Below, piece after piece: positions 41,892 to 49,366 of a stretch of DNA of 64,000 nt. The stretch covers positions 186,001-250,000 of the forward strand of contig CAWFNG010000003.1 of NCBI GenBank assembly GCA_963817135.1. Reading direction: 5' to 3'. The stretch's first letter is position 1. Each line of letters opens with the position of its first letter. The translations under genes were made by a program, and so were the position numbers. Origin of the DNA: VAZQ01 sp963817135 (GTDB lineage: Bacteria > Pseudomonadota > Alphaproteobacteria > Rhizobiales > Xanthobacteraceae). The notes under the pieces are model-generated. The model saw nothing but the letters and a program-made list of their open reading frames with translations, was not told where the DNA came from and ran no database searches.

Positions 41892-42341
41892 ATGCAAAAA
41901 GCGATGAAGTGGCTAATGATCACCATGACGCTTGGATTTAATGCTTCCGGGTGGGCAGAAGACCTTGACGCAAACAAGACAGAATATCTGCGGGCTTGCG
42001 CGGGATGTCACGGTGACGACGGAAAGGGAAAAGGACCGCTCAGCAAGAAGCTTAAAACACCACCTGCCAATTTGACCATACTTGCCAAGAAGAACAACGG
42101 CGTGTTTCCCCTGAGCGCGGTTTATCAGTCAATTGACGGACGAAACGTGACCGAATCGCACGGCATTCGTGAAATGCCAATTTGGGGTTGCCGACAAGAG
42201 CCGTCGCCGATTTCACCAAACAGAACATACAAGCCCGATCCTTACGGGTCACATCTTGACCTCTCCTGCGATTCAGAAGACATCATTGCAAACCGTATAT
42301 TGTCTGTTGTGGAATATCTGCGTCGAATCCAGGGGAAGTAG
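41892..42341 (+). CDS. monohaem c-type cytochrome, paralogue 3
   Basis: A 149-residue exported protein: signal peptide (MKWLMITMTLGFNASGWAED), haem motif CAGCH in RACAGCHGDDGKGKGPLS, PPANLTILAKKNNGVFPLSA, YQSIDGRNVTESHGIREMPI and WG, then SEDIIANRILSVVEYLRRI. The start at 41892 follows a short open leader. Divergent from paralogues 1 and 2, with the anaerobox in the shared promoter region. The IS630 copy follows 210 bases downstream. Confidence 0.9.
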   Translation: MQKAMKWLMITMTLGFNASGWAEDLDANKTEYLRACAGCHGDDGKGKGPLSKKLKTPPANLTILAKKNNGVFPLSAVYQSIDGRNVTESHGIREMPIWGCRQEPSPISPNRTYKPDPYGSHLDLSCDSEDIIANRILSVVEYLRRIQGK

Positions 42342-42550
42342 CAGGCATGCAACTGCGTCTACCACTCCGGTCTGAAACGGAATTTACCCATGAAACATAT
42401 GTCACCCGATTGGTAAGTTTAAAGGACGTAATACCGGCTCCAGAACAGCATGAATTGGCATATTTATTACCGGAGAATGCGGTCGGCAGAGGAGTTGTTT
42501 TCGGAATTTGAAATGTGATTTGCTGTGACCATCTGATTCGGGAGGAGCGG

Positions 42551-43042
42551 ATGGTCAAATGCAGCAAAGCCGAGGTGCGGCGGCTGAGGACGGCACTGCG
42601 ATGGAAGCTTCCGTCCACGCAGCGCGAGCGCATCCAGATGGTGCTGCTGCGCGAGGGCGGGATGACGCAGCCGGCGATTGCGGGGGCCATGGGCGTTTCG
42701 CTGAGTACGGTGAACCGTGCACACATGGCCTATGACCACGGTGGCATCAAAGCGCTCAAGCCCAAGGCGAACGGCGGACGCAAGCGCGAGAACATGACCG
42801 TGGCCGAGGAAAAGGCCTTACTGGCGCGCTTTTCCCACGCTGCGGGGGCCGGCGAACTGTTGAACATCCACGATCTCAAGGCGGCTTATGAAAAGGCGAT
42901 CGGGCACCCAACCAGCGAGAGCACGGTGTACAACCTCCTGCATCGGCATGGCTGGCGTAAGCTGATGCCACGCCCGTTCCATCCCAAGCGGAACCTGGCG
43001 GCGCAAGACGCTTTTAAAAAAACGGTTTTCGTGATGCTGTGA
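42551..43042 (+). CDS. IS630 transposase, N-terminal frame (helix-turn-helix)
   Basis: 163 residues. RERIQMVLLREGGMTQPAIA and GAMGVSLSTVNRAHMAY form the first helix-turn-helix; a winged-helix second half includes STVYNLLHRHGWRKLMPRPF. ATG 42551 follows GGGAGGAG. The frame ends four bases after the start of the second frame. An A7 run at 43016-43022 allows a -1 shift that would join DAFKK to GFRDAVRKAKRAAAKRG and give a single protein of about 345 residues, the usual IS630 size. Confidence 0.87.
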   Translation: MVKCSKAEVRRLRTALRWKLPSTQRERIQMVLLREGGMTQPAIAGAMGVSLSTVNRAHMAYDHGGIKALKPKANGGRKRENMTVAEEKALLARFSHAAGAGELLNIHDLKAAYEKAIGHPTSESTVYNLLHRHGWRKLMPRPFHPKRNLAAQDAFKKTVFVML

Positions 43043-43596
43043 GGAAGGCCAAGCGGGCGGCGGCCAAGCGCGGTCGTCGCTTGCGTGTCATGTTCGCCGA
43101 CGAAGCGCGTTTCGGACGCATGAACCGCCCGCGACCTTGCTGGGCTCGAACCGGTGTCAGACCCGAGGTCGCCGCGCAACTCATTCGTGAATACATCTAC
43201 CTATACGGCGCGGTCTGTCCCAAGGATGGAAGATGCGTCTATCTGATCATGCCCGCATCGGATACTGCCTGCTTCCAGATCTACCTCGACGTTCTATCCA
43301 GAAAATACAGCAGGCAACACATTCTCTTGGTCCTCGATGGTGCCCCCAATCATCAGTGCGGCGTGCTCGCAGTCCCCGATAACATCTCGCTTCTGTTCCT
43401 GCCACCCTATTCGCCGGAGTTGAACCCGAAGGAGAACCTCTGGGACGAAATCCGCGAGAAAATCTTCAAGAACCTCGCCCTCAAATCCATGAATGCCGTG
43501 CGTGCAAAACTTAGGGAGGCCGTTCTCTACATCGAGCGAAATCCAGAACTCGTCAAATCCATCACAACCTTCCCTTACATTGCCAAGTCAATCTGA
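43039..43596 (+). CDS. IS630 transposase, C-terminal frame (DDE catalytic domain)
   Basis: 185 residues from GTG 43039. The three catalytic acidic residues are present: first D in VMFADEARFGRM, second D in HILLVLDGAPNH, and E in LPPYSPELNPKENLW. It is in the -1 frame relative to the first part, so it is probably translated as a frameshift fusion. All catalytic residues being intact suggests an element still able to move or recently active. Confidence 0.88.
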   Translation: MRKAKRAAAKRGRRLRVMFADEARFGRMNRPRPCWARTGVRPEVAAQLIREYIYLYGAVCPKDGRCVYLIMPASDTACFQIYLDVLSRKYSRQHILLVLDGAPNHQCGVLAVPDNISLLFLPPYSPELNPKENLWDEIREKIFKNLALKSMNAVRAKLREAVLYIERNPELVKSITTFPYIAKSI

Positions 43597-43620
43597 TATG
43601 GAGGTGGTATGGAGACACGG

Positions 43621-43637
43621 GGCGGTCCCGAGAGGAC
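43621..43637 (-). repeat. tRNA-Arg 3' end repeat, candidate proximal attachment site
   Basis: The partner of 39031-39047. It contains the last 14-15 bases of tRNA-Arg(CCT) and two flanking bases. The region between the repeats lies on the 3' side of the tRNA, as expected of an integrated element. Confidence 0.65.
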
Positions 43638-43696
43638 TCGAACCTCCGACCTTCGGTTTAGGAAACCGCTGCTCTATCCGGCTGAGCTACGGGACC
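43623..43696 (-). tRNA. tRNA-Arg (anticodon CCT)
   Basis: The minus strand folds as a cloverleaf: acceptor GGTCCCG with CGGGACC, D arm GCTC/GAGC, anticodon loop TTCCTAA with anticodon CCT (reads AGG), T arm GGAGG/CCTCT with loop TTCGAGT, and discriminator G. The first anticodon-stem pair is a G-A mismatch. CCA is not encoded (CCC follows). Confidence 0.95.
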
Positions 43697-43833
43697 ATCC
43701 AAGAAAATCAATATCTTCCATTCTACTCCCGAACGCCGGCGGCGCCAATCAGCGCTTTATCGAACGCCGCTTGCAGAATTCATAATTACCCGCCCGAACG
43801 ATTACCTCTTGCCCTCCCGGCTCTAGAAAGCGG

Positions 43834-44211
43834 TCAATTGGTTGTGCACGGCCAAGCATCGTGGATAGCCTCTAGGGCGAGTGTCTTAAAATTTTCATGC
43901 ATCCGCTGAGGTCGTGCTTCTATATAAGTAATGACCACTCGAATGGTTTGCTCAAGGGGCACTCCATTAGGTGGGCAACTGCTGTATTCTTTTTCTTGTG
44001 GAGGGAATTCACTCATCATGAAATCAATTGCCTCAATGATGCCAACACACACCCCTCGCACGACTGCATCGGTGGGCCGCGTAAGGTCTTCCTTGTTCAC
44101 CGCGGCTCGACAATACGGAAGCATGTAGTTGGCGCTATGCTTGTCTTCCTGTGCCAGCGCTAACGTCTCGACCGCCAATCCCATTGCAATTCCAAGGACC
44201 ACTGCTCGCAT
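43834..44211 (-). CDS. Rap1a/Tai-family immunity-like secreted protein
   Basis: A 125-residue exported protein: signal peptide MRAVVLGIAMGLAVETLALA, then YMLPYCRAAVNKE, VVRGVCVGIIEAIDFMM, CPPNGVPLEQTIRVVITYIE and HENFKTLALEAIHDAWPC. The cysteine spacing and the CIPxGVTxxQxxxVVxxYLxxxP-like block match the Rap1a/Tai domain, known from type VI amidase immunity proteins but also found in many stand-alone periplasmic proteins. No amidase effector is nearby. Located just outside the tRNA-flanked island. Confidence 0.78.
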   Translation of the reverse strand: MRAVVLGIAMGLAVETLALAQEDKHSANYMLPYCRAAVNKEDLTRPTDAVVRGVCVGIIEAIDFMMSEFPPQEKEYSSCPPNGVPLEQTIRVVITYIEARPQRMHENFKTLALEAIHDAWPCTTN

Positions 44212-44334
44212 GATGTCTTAGCCTCTGAGGGGTTAGGGAAGAAGGCGGATTACTCCCAGTAGCATGGCAAGGGATCAACTGAACGCAAAGATACAACCAC
44301 TCGCAAATCTGGACACGAGAGACGGCAACCCCCC

Positions 44335-45591
44335 ATGCCTGAGCTTTCAATCGACGCCGAGGAACTGGTCAAGCTTACGCTCGCGCTTTGCAATATCGAA
44401 AGCCCCGCCGGCAGGGAAGCCGAAGTCGGCGAGTTTGTGTTCGAATGGCTCGCGCGCGAGGGGTTTGCTCCGCGCAGGATCGGAATGTTTCCCGACCGCT
44501 TCAACGTGCTGGGAACATTGGCCGGCCGCGGCGACGGCTACAGCCTGATCTTCAACAGCCATCTCGATACCGGCCGCAGCAAGGCCGATCGCTGGAGCAT
44601 CCGCAACCCGCAGGCCCCGGTCAATCACGGCGCGTGGGTCGAAGGCGAAACCCTGCACGGGGAAGGCGTGGTCAATGACAAGGGACCGATGGCGGCGTTT
44701 CTGATCGCCGCAAAAACCTTGAAAGCTGCCGGCATCCCCTTGCGCGGGGATTTGCTCCTTTCAGCAGTCCCGGGCGAAATCGGCTACGAAGCGGTCGATG
44801 AATTCGAAGCGCCGCGTTATCTCAGCAAGGAGGTCGGCACGCGTTATCTGATCCAGCACGGCGGCGTTGCCGACTTTGCCCTGGTCGCCGAGGGCACGGA
44901 TTTTCGCTACGCCGCAATCGAGGCCGGCAAGGCTTTCTTCAAGATTACCGTCTTCGGTGACGATCAGTACTATACGCCGTTTGTGCCCGACGCGGAGGTG
45001 GACACGAAGCACCCGAACGCCATCGTGCGGGCTGCCCTGTTCGTGCCGATCCTGCAGGAATGGGCGCGCAGATACGAGCAGCGCTTTGTCTACAAATCCA
45101 AGGACGGCACGATCGTGCCGAAAGTCGTGATCGGCGCGATCCGCGGCGGCAATCCTTATCACGTAACCCGCACCTCCGAATTGTGCGCGATGTATCTCGA
45201 TTGCCGGCTGACCCCGGAATCCGATCCGCTTGCCCTTCGACGCGAGCTGCGGGAGCTGCTTGCATCGACCGATATCCCGGGAACGGTCGAACTGTTCCTC
45301 TACCGCCGCTCCCATGGAGCGCCCGACACCGGCGTGCTGCTCGAGGGCCTTCGCGCCGCCCACCGGTCGGTGATCGGCAGCGAGCTGGAGCTTGCCGCAC
45401 CGGTATTTTCCAGCATGTGGCGCGACGTCCTGATCTTCAACGAAATGGGAATACCTGCGATTACCTACGGGCCGCCAAGGAGCTTCCGCAAGCAGGCGAT
45501 GACCATTGCCGACCTTACGCGTGCTGCCGAGGTTTACGCGCGCGTGGCGATCAATGTTTGCAGCCGGGAAAAGCCGAGGGTTGTGGCTTGA
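44335..45591 (+). CDS. M20 family metallopeptidase (ArgE/DapE/ACY1-like)
   Basis: A 418-residue zinc hydrolase. Metal-binding and catalytic motifs: FNSHLDTGRSKADRW (His and Asp), LHGEGVVNDKGPMAAFLIAA (bridging Asp), and PGEIGYEAVDEF with the general-base Glu; a dimerisation domain lies at about residues 190-300. It removes an acyl or amino-acid group from an amide substrate. GC and codon use return to the core pattern here. It precedes a Bug-type binding protein, with a composite repeat in between. Confidence 0.85.
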   Translation: MPELSIDAEELVKLTLALCNIESPAGREAEVGEFVFEWLAREGFAPRRIGMFPDRFNVLGTLAGRGDGYSLIFNSHLDTGRSKADRWSIRNPQAPVNHGAWVEGETLHGEGVVNDKGPMAAFLIAAKTLKAAGIPLRGDLLLSAVPGEIGYEAVDEFEAPRYLSKEVGTRYLIQHGGVADFALVAEGTDFRYAAIEAGKAFFKITVFGDDQYYTPFVPDAEVDTKHPNAIVRAALFVPILQEWARRYEQRFVYKSKDGTIVPKVVIGAIRGGNPYHVTRTSELCAMYLDCRLTPESDPLALRRELRELLASTDIPGTVELFLYRRSHGAPDTGVLLEGLRAAHRSVIGSELELAAPVFSSMWRDVLIFNEMGIPAITYGPPRSFRKQAMTIADLTRAAEVYARVAINVCSREKPRVVA

Positions 45592-45603
45592 GGCGCTTGT
45601 AAA

Positions 45604-45830
45604 TGCGCCCTCTCCCCTTGCGGGAGAGGGCTACTCGGCTGTACCCCAAGAAGTTGGGTGAGGGGTCAGCACTTCGAATACAAATACCCCTCACCCATTC
45701 TTTTTGCGGCAATGTTTGCGCAGCCCTCTCCCGCAGCCAAAGTCGGATTTATCCGATTTTGGCCGCGCTCTTAATTAAGTGCCGAACTCGGGTCAAACCC
45801 GAGTTCGGATGGGAGAGGGCGCCATCTGTA
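45604..45830. repeat. composite palindromic repeat (CCCTCTCCC family) with nested hairpins
   Basis: Outer words GCCCTCTCCC (45607), GGGAGAGGGC (45621), CCCTCTCCCGC (45723) and GGGAGAGGGCGCC (45812) form inverted pairs. Inside are GTTGGGTGAGGGGT / ACCCCTCACCCA, TCGGATTTATCCGA, and CCGAACTCGGGT-CA-AACCCGAGTTCGG. Several hairpins may form together, and it may act as a transcription attenuator between the M20 and Bug genes. Confidence 0.8.
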
Positions 45831-45888
45831 GCGTTCGCGCTTGCGGATCGCCTGATGCATGATCTCGCTCGTTAAAAGGAATTCAGAA

Positions 45889-46872
45889 ATGATCCGGTCG
45901 CTGCTGCTGATTCTGGCTCTCGTGCTCGCTTCTTTCAGCGTGCCCTCGGGCGCGGGCGCGGCATCCGACTATCCCAGGCAGCCGATCCAGATCGTCGTCC
46001 CGTTCACGCCCGGCGGCAACACCGACCTGCTCGCTCGAATAATGGCGGAGCGGTTGCAGGCGAGCCTGAAAGAAACAGTCACTGTGGTCAACCGTCCGGG
46101 TGCGGGCACCAGTATCGGCGCTGCCGCGGTCGCCGGCAGCAGTCCCGACGGGTACACGATCTTCATCGGCCCGCCTGCCTCGTTTGTCGTCAACCAGTTC
46201 ATCTTTGCGAGCCTGCCCTACGATCCGGATACGGCATTTGCTCCGTTCTCGCTGGTAGCGCGCTTTCCGAACGTGCTGGTGGTGCACCCGTCGGTAGGGG
46301 TCAAGTCGATCCAGGAGCTGATCGACAAGGCAAAAGCAAATCCCGGCAAGATCGAATACGCCTCCGCCGGAATCGGAGCGGCAAGCCATTTGTCCGGCGC
46401 GCTGTTCGGCGCCATGGCGAAAATCGACATCCTGCACGTCCCCTACAAGGGGACGTCGCAATCCCTGCAGGACCTGGTCGGCGGGCGCGTGGCATTCACC
46501 ATCGATAATCTCGGACCGATCCTGCCGTTCATCCAATCCGGAGCGCTCCTTGCGCTCGGCGTTTCAACCCGGGACCCGGTGTCGCTGTTGCCGGGCGTGC
46601 CGCCGATCGGCACGGTGCTCAAGGGCTACGAGCTGAGCTCATGGAACATCATGGCGGTCCCGGCCGGCACGCCGCAAGAGATTGTCGGCAGACTCAGTGC
46701 GGAATGCCAGCGCATCCTGCAAATGCCGGACGTGATCGAAAAGATGCGCTCGTTCGGCTCGGAGCCGGTAGGCGGCACGCCCGATGAGGTCGCAGCCTTT
46801 CTAAAAGACGAGCGGGTGCGCTGGGAGGCAGCGGTCAAAGCCGCGAACATCAATAAGGGGGAAGTCAAGTAG
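45889..46872 (+). CDS. Bug/TctC family tripartite tricarboxylate-type binding protein
   Basis: A 327-residue periplasmic protein. Signal peptide MIRSLLLILALVLASFSVPS ending GAGAA, then YPRQPIQIVVPFTPGGNTD, VNRPGAGTSIGAAAVAGSSP and the PAGTPQEIVGRLSAEC block typical of the Bug family. It binds carboxylates or related small molecules. No tctAB permease is adjacent. AAAAGGA precedes ATG 45889. Confidence 0.9.
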   Translation: MIRSLLLILALVLASFSVPSGAGAASDYPRQPIQIVVPFTPGGNTDLLARIMAERLQASLKETVTVVNRPGAGTSIGAAAVAGSSPDGYTIFIGPPASFVVNQFIFASLPYDPDTAFAPFSLVARFPNVLVVHPSVGVKSIQELIDKAKANPGKIEYASAGIGAASHLSGALFGAMAKIDILHVPYKGTSQSLQDLVGGRVAFTIDNLGPILPFIQSGALLALGVSTRDPVSLLPGVPPIGTVLKGYELSSWNIMAVPAGTPQEIVGRLSAECQRILQMPDVIEKMRSFGSEPVGGTPDEVAAFLKDERVRWEAAVKAANINKGEVK

Positions 46873-46898
46873 ACGCGGCGCATCTCCTCATACTCGAT

Positions 46899-47013
46899 CC
46901 GTCAACCTGAGGTGTGCGGCGCCTTTGTGGCCGTGCATCCTTCGAGGCCCGCGCCCTTTACCGCTTTCCACTGCGGTCCTTCAACGCGCGGGCACCTCAG
47001 GATGACGGATAGG
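46899..47013. repeat. palindromic repeat (CCTGAGGTG / CACCTCAGGATGACGG)
   Basis: CCGTCAACCTGAGGTG near 46900 is mirrored by CACCTCAGGATGACGG near 46996, with an inner GGCCCGCGCC...GCGCGGGC pair. It lies between the convergent Bug and LLM genes and may serve as a two-way terminator. This repeat is widespread in Bradyrhizobium-like genomes. Confidence 0.75.
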
Positions 47014-47029
47014 GATCGCGTCGTGCACC

Positions 47030-48031
47030 TCACCGGCAGTGCGGCATGATCTCCTCGGCGAACCAGTGTATCTGCTCAACGTACTCACCTTGCGTGTTCA
47101 CCGCGATTGCCATCGCGGCGCAATGATCGACGCCCATGGCGGCAAGCTGATGAATCTTGTCGATGATGTGCTGCGGCGAACCGACCAGGTTCGCCGTCAC
47201 CTGGTGGATGGGATCACGCCCGGTATAGGCCAGTGACTTGCGGTGGGCGACCAGGCCGCTTTGCATATAGGTCACTTGCGCCGCTTCGTCGGTCTTTCCG
47301 ATCAGCAGCGAAAATTGCGGCGCAACCTCGATCGCATTGGGGTCGCGGCCGAGTTCGCCGGCCCGCTGGCGGAGATGCCTGGTGCGCTCGGCGATCTCGT
47401 GAAAAGGCCGCCAGCCCGGCAACCATCCCTGGCCGAGCTTTGCCGCGCGCTCGATTGCCGCCAAGTTGTGTCCGCCGATATAGAGCGCGAAGGGCTTCTG
47501 CTTCGGCTTGGGAAACATTTCGAGATTCGTGAAGGAATAGTATTTGCCGTCGAAGGAGGAGACCCTGTCGTTGATCAGAGTGTTGAATGCGGCAAGACCC
47601 TCTTCGAGCATCTCGCCGCGATGGGCCCGGGGAAAGCGCTTGCCCGCCCAGGCCTCGAATTCCTCGCGGTAGGCACCGATGCCCACCGCGAGCGTAAAGC
47701 GTCCGCCGGACAGCTGATCGAGCGTCGCAACCTGTTTGGCGAGGTATACCGGCTCGCGCATCGGCATGACCAGCAACGCGGTCCCGACGCGCAGCCGGGT
47801 GGTCGCCTGCGCTATCATGGCAAGCGTAATCAGCACATCGTAGAAATTCGGCGGATCGCGGAATATCTCGCGCACGTAATGCTGCGTCGTGATGTGATCG
47901 TTGCCCCAGACGGCGTCGTAGCCGAGCTTTTCGCATAAGACGCCGGTCTTGATCAGATCCTCCGGCGCGCAGAACGGAATCGGGTAGACGAGACCTTCGT
48001 AGCCGGTCGCCAGGCACACTGAGAATTTCAT
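47030..48031 (-). CDS. LLM class flavin-dependent oxidoreductase
   Basis: A 333-residue luciferase-like TIM barrel: LGYDAVWGNDHITT, TTRLRVGTALLVMPMREPVY, KQVATLDQLSGGRFTLAVGI and GAYREEFEAWA, all hallmarks of the bacterial-luciferase/F420-dependent family. In Proteobacteria these are usually FMN monooxygenases. Six bases separate it from the M24 peptidase upstream on the same strand. The substrate is unknown. Confidence 0.88.
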   Translation of the reverse strand: MKFSVCLATGYEGLVYPIPFCAPEDLIKTGVLCEKLGYDAVWGNDHITTQHYVREIFRDPPNFYDVLITLAMIAQATTRLRVGTALLVMPMREPVYLAKQVATLDQLSGGRFTLAVGIGAYREEFEAWAGKRFPRAHRGEMLEEGLAAFNTLINDRVSSFDGKYYSFTNLEMFPKPKQKPFALYIGGHNLAAIERAAKLGQGWLPGWRPFHEIAERTRHLRQRAGELGRDPNAIEVAPQFSLLIGKTDEAAQVTYMQSGLVAHRKSLAYTGRDPIHQVTANLVGSPQHIIDKIHQLAAMGVDHCAAMAIAVNTQGEYVEQIHWFAEEIMPHCR

Positions 48032-48037
48032 CTGGCC

Positions 48038-49237
48038 TCAAACAATTCTTAGTCCGGTCGGCAAGGTCATGAGCGATTGCGCACCGTTCTTCGTCACCAG
48101 AACCATGTCCTCGACCTGCACGCCGGCGAAGCCGAGCTCGTAATACGGCGTTTCGATACACACCACCATGTTCTCCTCGAGCAACTCGCCGGAGCTGTCC
48201 GATATGTTGGGCGGGTCATAGCCATCGACGCCGATGCCGTGGCCGATATGGCTGCGCTTGAAATGGGAAATGCCTTCGCGCCGCACCGTCTCCACGACAT
48301 GGTCGAAAAGCTGCGCGACTTTCAATCCGGGCTTGATCACGTCATAGGCGCTCAGCACGCCTTTTTCGACACCGGCATAGTATTTGGCAACTTTGCCGCC
48401 GGGCTCGCCGAAGGCCGCACCGCGCGCCATGTCGGAGCGGTAATGCCGATAGCGGCCGCCCACGTCGAAGCGGATCACATCGCCCGGCCTGAGAGCGCGA
48501 TCCGACGGCTGCACATTGCTGAGCGCGCTGCGGGTGCCGAAACCGATGCAGCCGGTCACCGGCGCGGTGTCGTTTTGCGCGAGACACGCGTTGAACGCCC
48601 GCAGCATTTCCCGTTCGGTGACGCCTTGCCTGGCAACCTTGAGAGCCGCATCGATCGCGCGCTCAGTATTGCGCGCGGCCTGCCGCAGGATTTCGATCTC
48701 GCCCGCGGTCTTGACCGCGCGGACGCGCTCGAACAATGAAAACGACCGAATGAAGGTCGCGTCCGGCAGAAGCGATTTGAGCTGATCCATGCATTGGGGC
48801 GTGATGCCCATCTCGTCAATGCCAATCCTAGCGCGGGCTAGACCCTTCTCCTTGATGGCGGCAGACAAAGCCTCCACCGGGCCCTTGAATGCTGCGCTTG
48901 AAAAAAGCTCTCGCTGCATCTCGTCGGCGGCATCGAGCTTTACGGACGGATCGACATCGACCTGGAAATAGCCGTAACGGTAGATCTGCCTGATCCAGAT
49001 ATCCTGGTCAGGGACGAGATCCAGTAAGCCCGAATTAGCGATGATGCAGCCTCCGCCGTCTTTCGGCTGCAGCACATAGGCTTGCGGTCCGCGGCGCACC
49101 CACTGCGACATGGCCCAGAAACCGCTCAAATAGGTCACGTTTTCCGGACAGGTCGCGATGACGGCATCGAGCTCCGACCGCTGCATTATTTCTTGCAGGC
49201 GAGAAAAATTAGCCAGCATTCTGCGATCCCAATTCAT
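48038..49237 (-). CDS. M24 family metallopeptidase (Xaa-Pro aminopeptidase/creatinase-like)
   Basis: A 399-residue pita-bread enzyme. The N-terminal creatinase domain has ITCPENVTYLSGFW-like sequence (VIATCPENVTYLSGF); the C-terminal domain shows the five metal ligands: FDVGGRYRHYRSDMARG (two Asp), HIGHGIGVDGYDPP (His), CIETPYYELG (Glu) and VEDMVLV (Glu). It may act on a peptide or another C-N bond as creatinases and ectoine hydrolases do. ATG 49237 (MNWDRRML) is chosen from a much longer open frame because upstream residues lack homology. Confidence 0.86.
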   Translation of the reverse strand: MNWDRRMLANFSRLQEIMQRSELDAVIATCPENVTYLSGFWAMSQWVRRGPQAYVLQPKDGGGCIIANSGLLDLVPDQDIWIRQIYRYGYFQVDVDPSVKLDAADEMQRELFSSAAFKGPVEALSAAIKEKGLARARIGIDEMGITPQCMDQLKSLLPDATFIRSFSLFERVRAVKTAGEIEILRQAARNTERAIDAALKVARQGVTEREMLRAFNACLAQNDTAPVTGCIGFGTRSALSNVQPSDRALRPGDVIRFDVGGRYRHYRSDMARGAAFGEPGGKVAKYYAGVEKGVLSAYDVIKPGLKVAQLFDHVVETVRREGISHFKRSHIGHGIGVDGYDPPNISDSSGELLEENMVVCIETPYYELGFAGVQVEDMVLVTKNGAQSLMTLPTGLRIV

Positions 49238-49366
49238 GTTCCAATTTGCTGGAGTCAATTGCAACGTGTCTTGTAGGGCGTCTTTGCAAGGTGTCTTTGC
49301 AATCCTGTCCTGCCATGACATCGAAGTCAATTTGCACGCCTTGCAGTTGACGACTATGCAGCCGCA

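Larger units (their letters stand above)
42551..43596 (+). mobile_element. IS630-family insertion sequence (transposase region)
   Basis: Two overlapping frames together encode one IS630/Tc1-type transposase. I could not fix the terminal inverted repeats or the TA target duplication by eye, so only the coding part is given. It sits between a cytochrome gene and tRNA-Arg at the right end of the putative island. Confidence 0.85.

Noticed and set aside
42480..43622. terminal inverted repeats of the IS630 element
   Set aside because: I compared both flanks by eye and found only weak matches, so no ends are reported.
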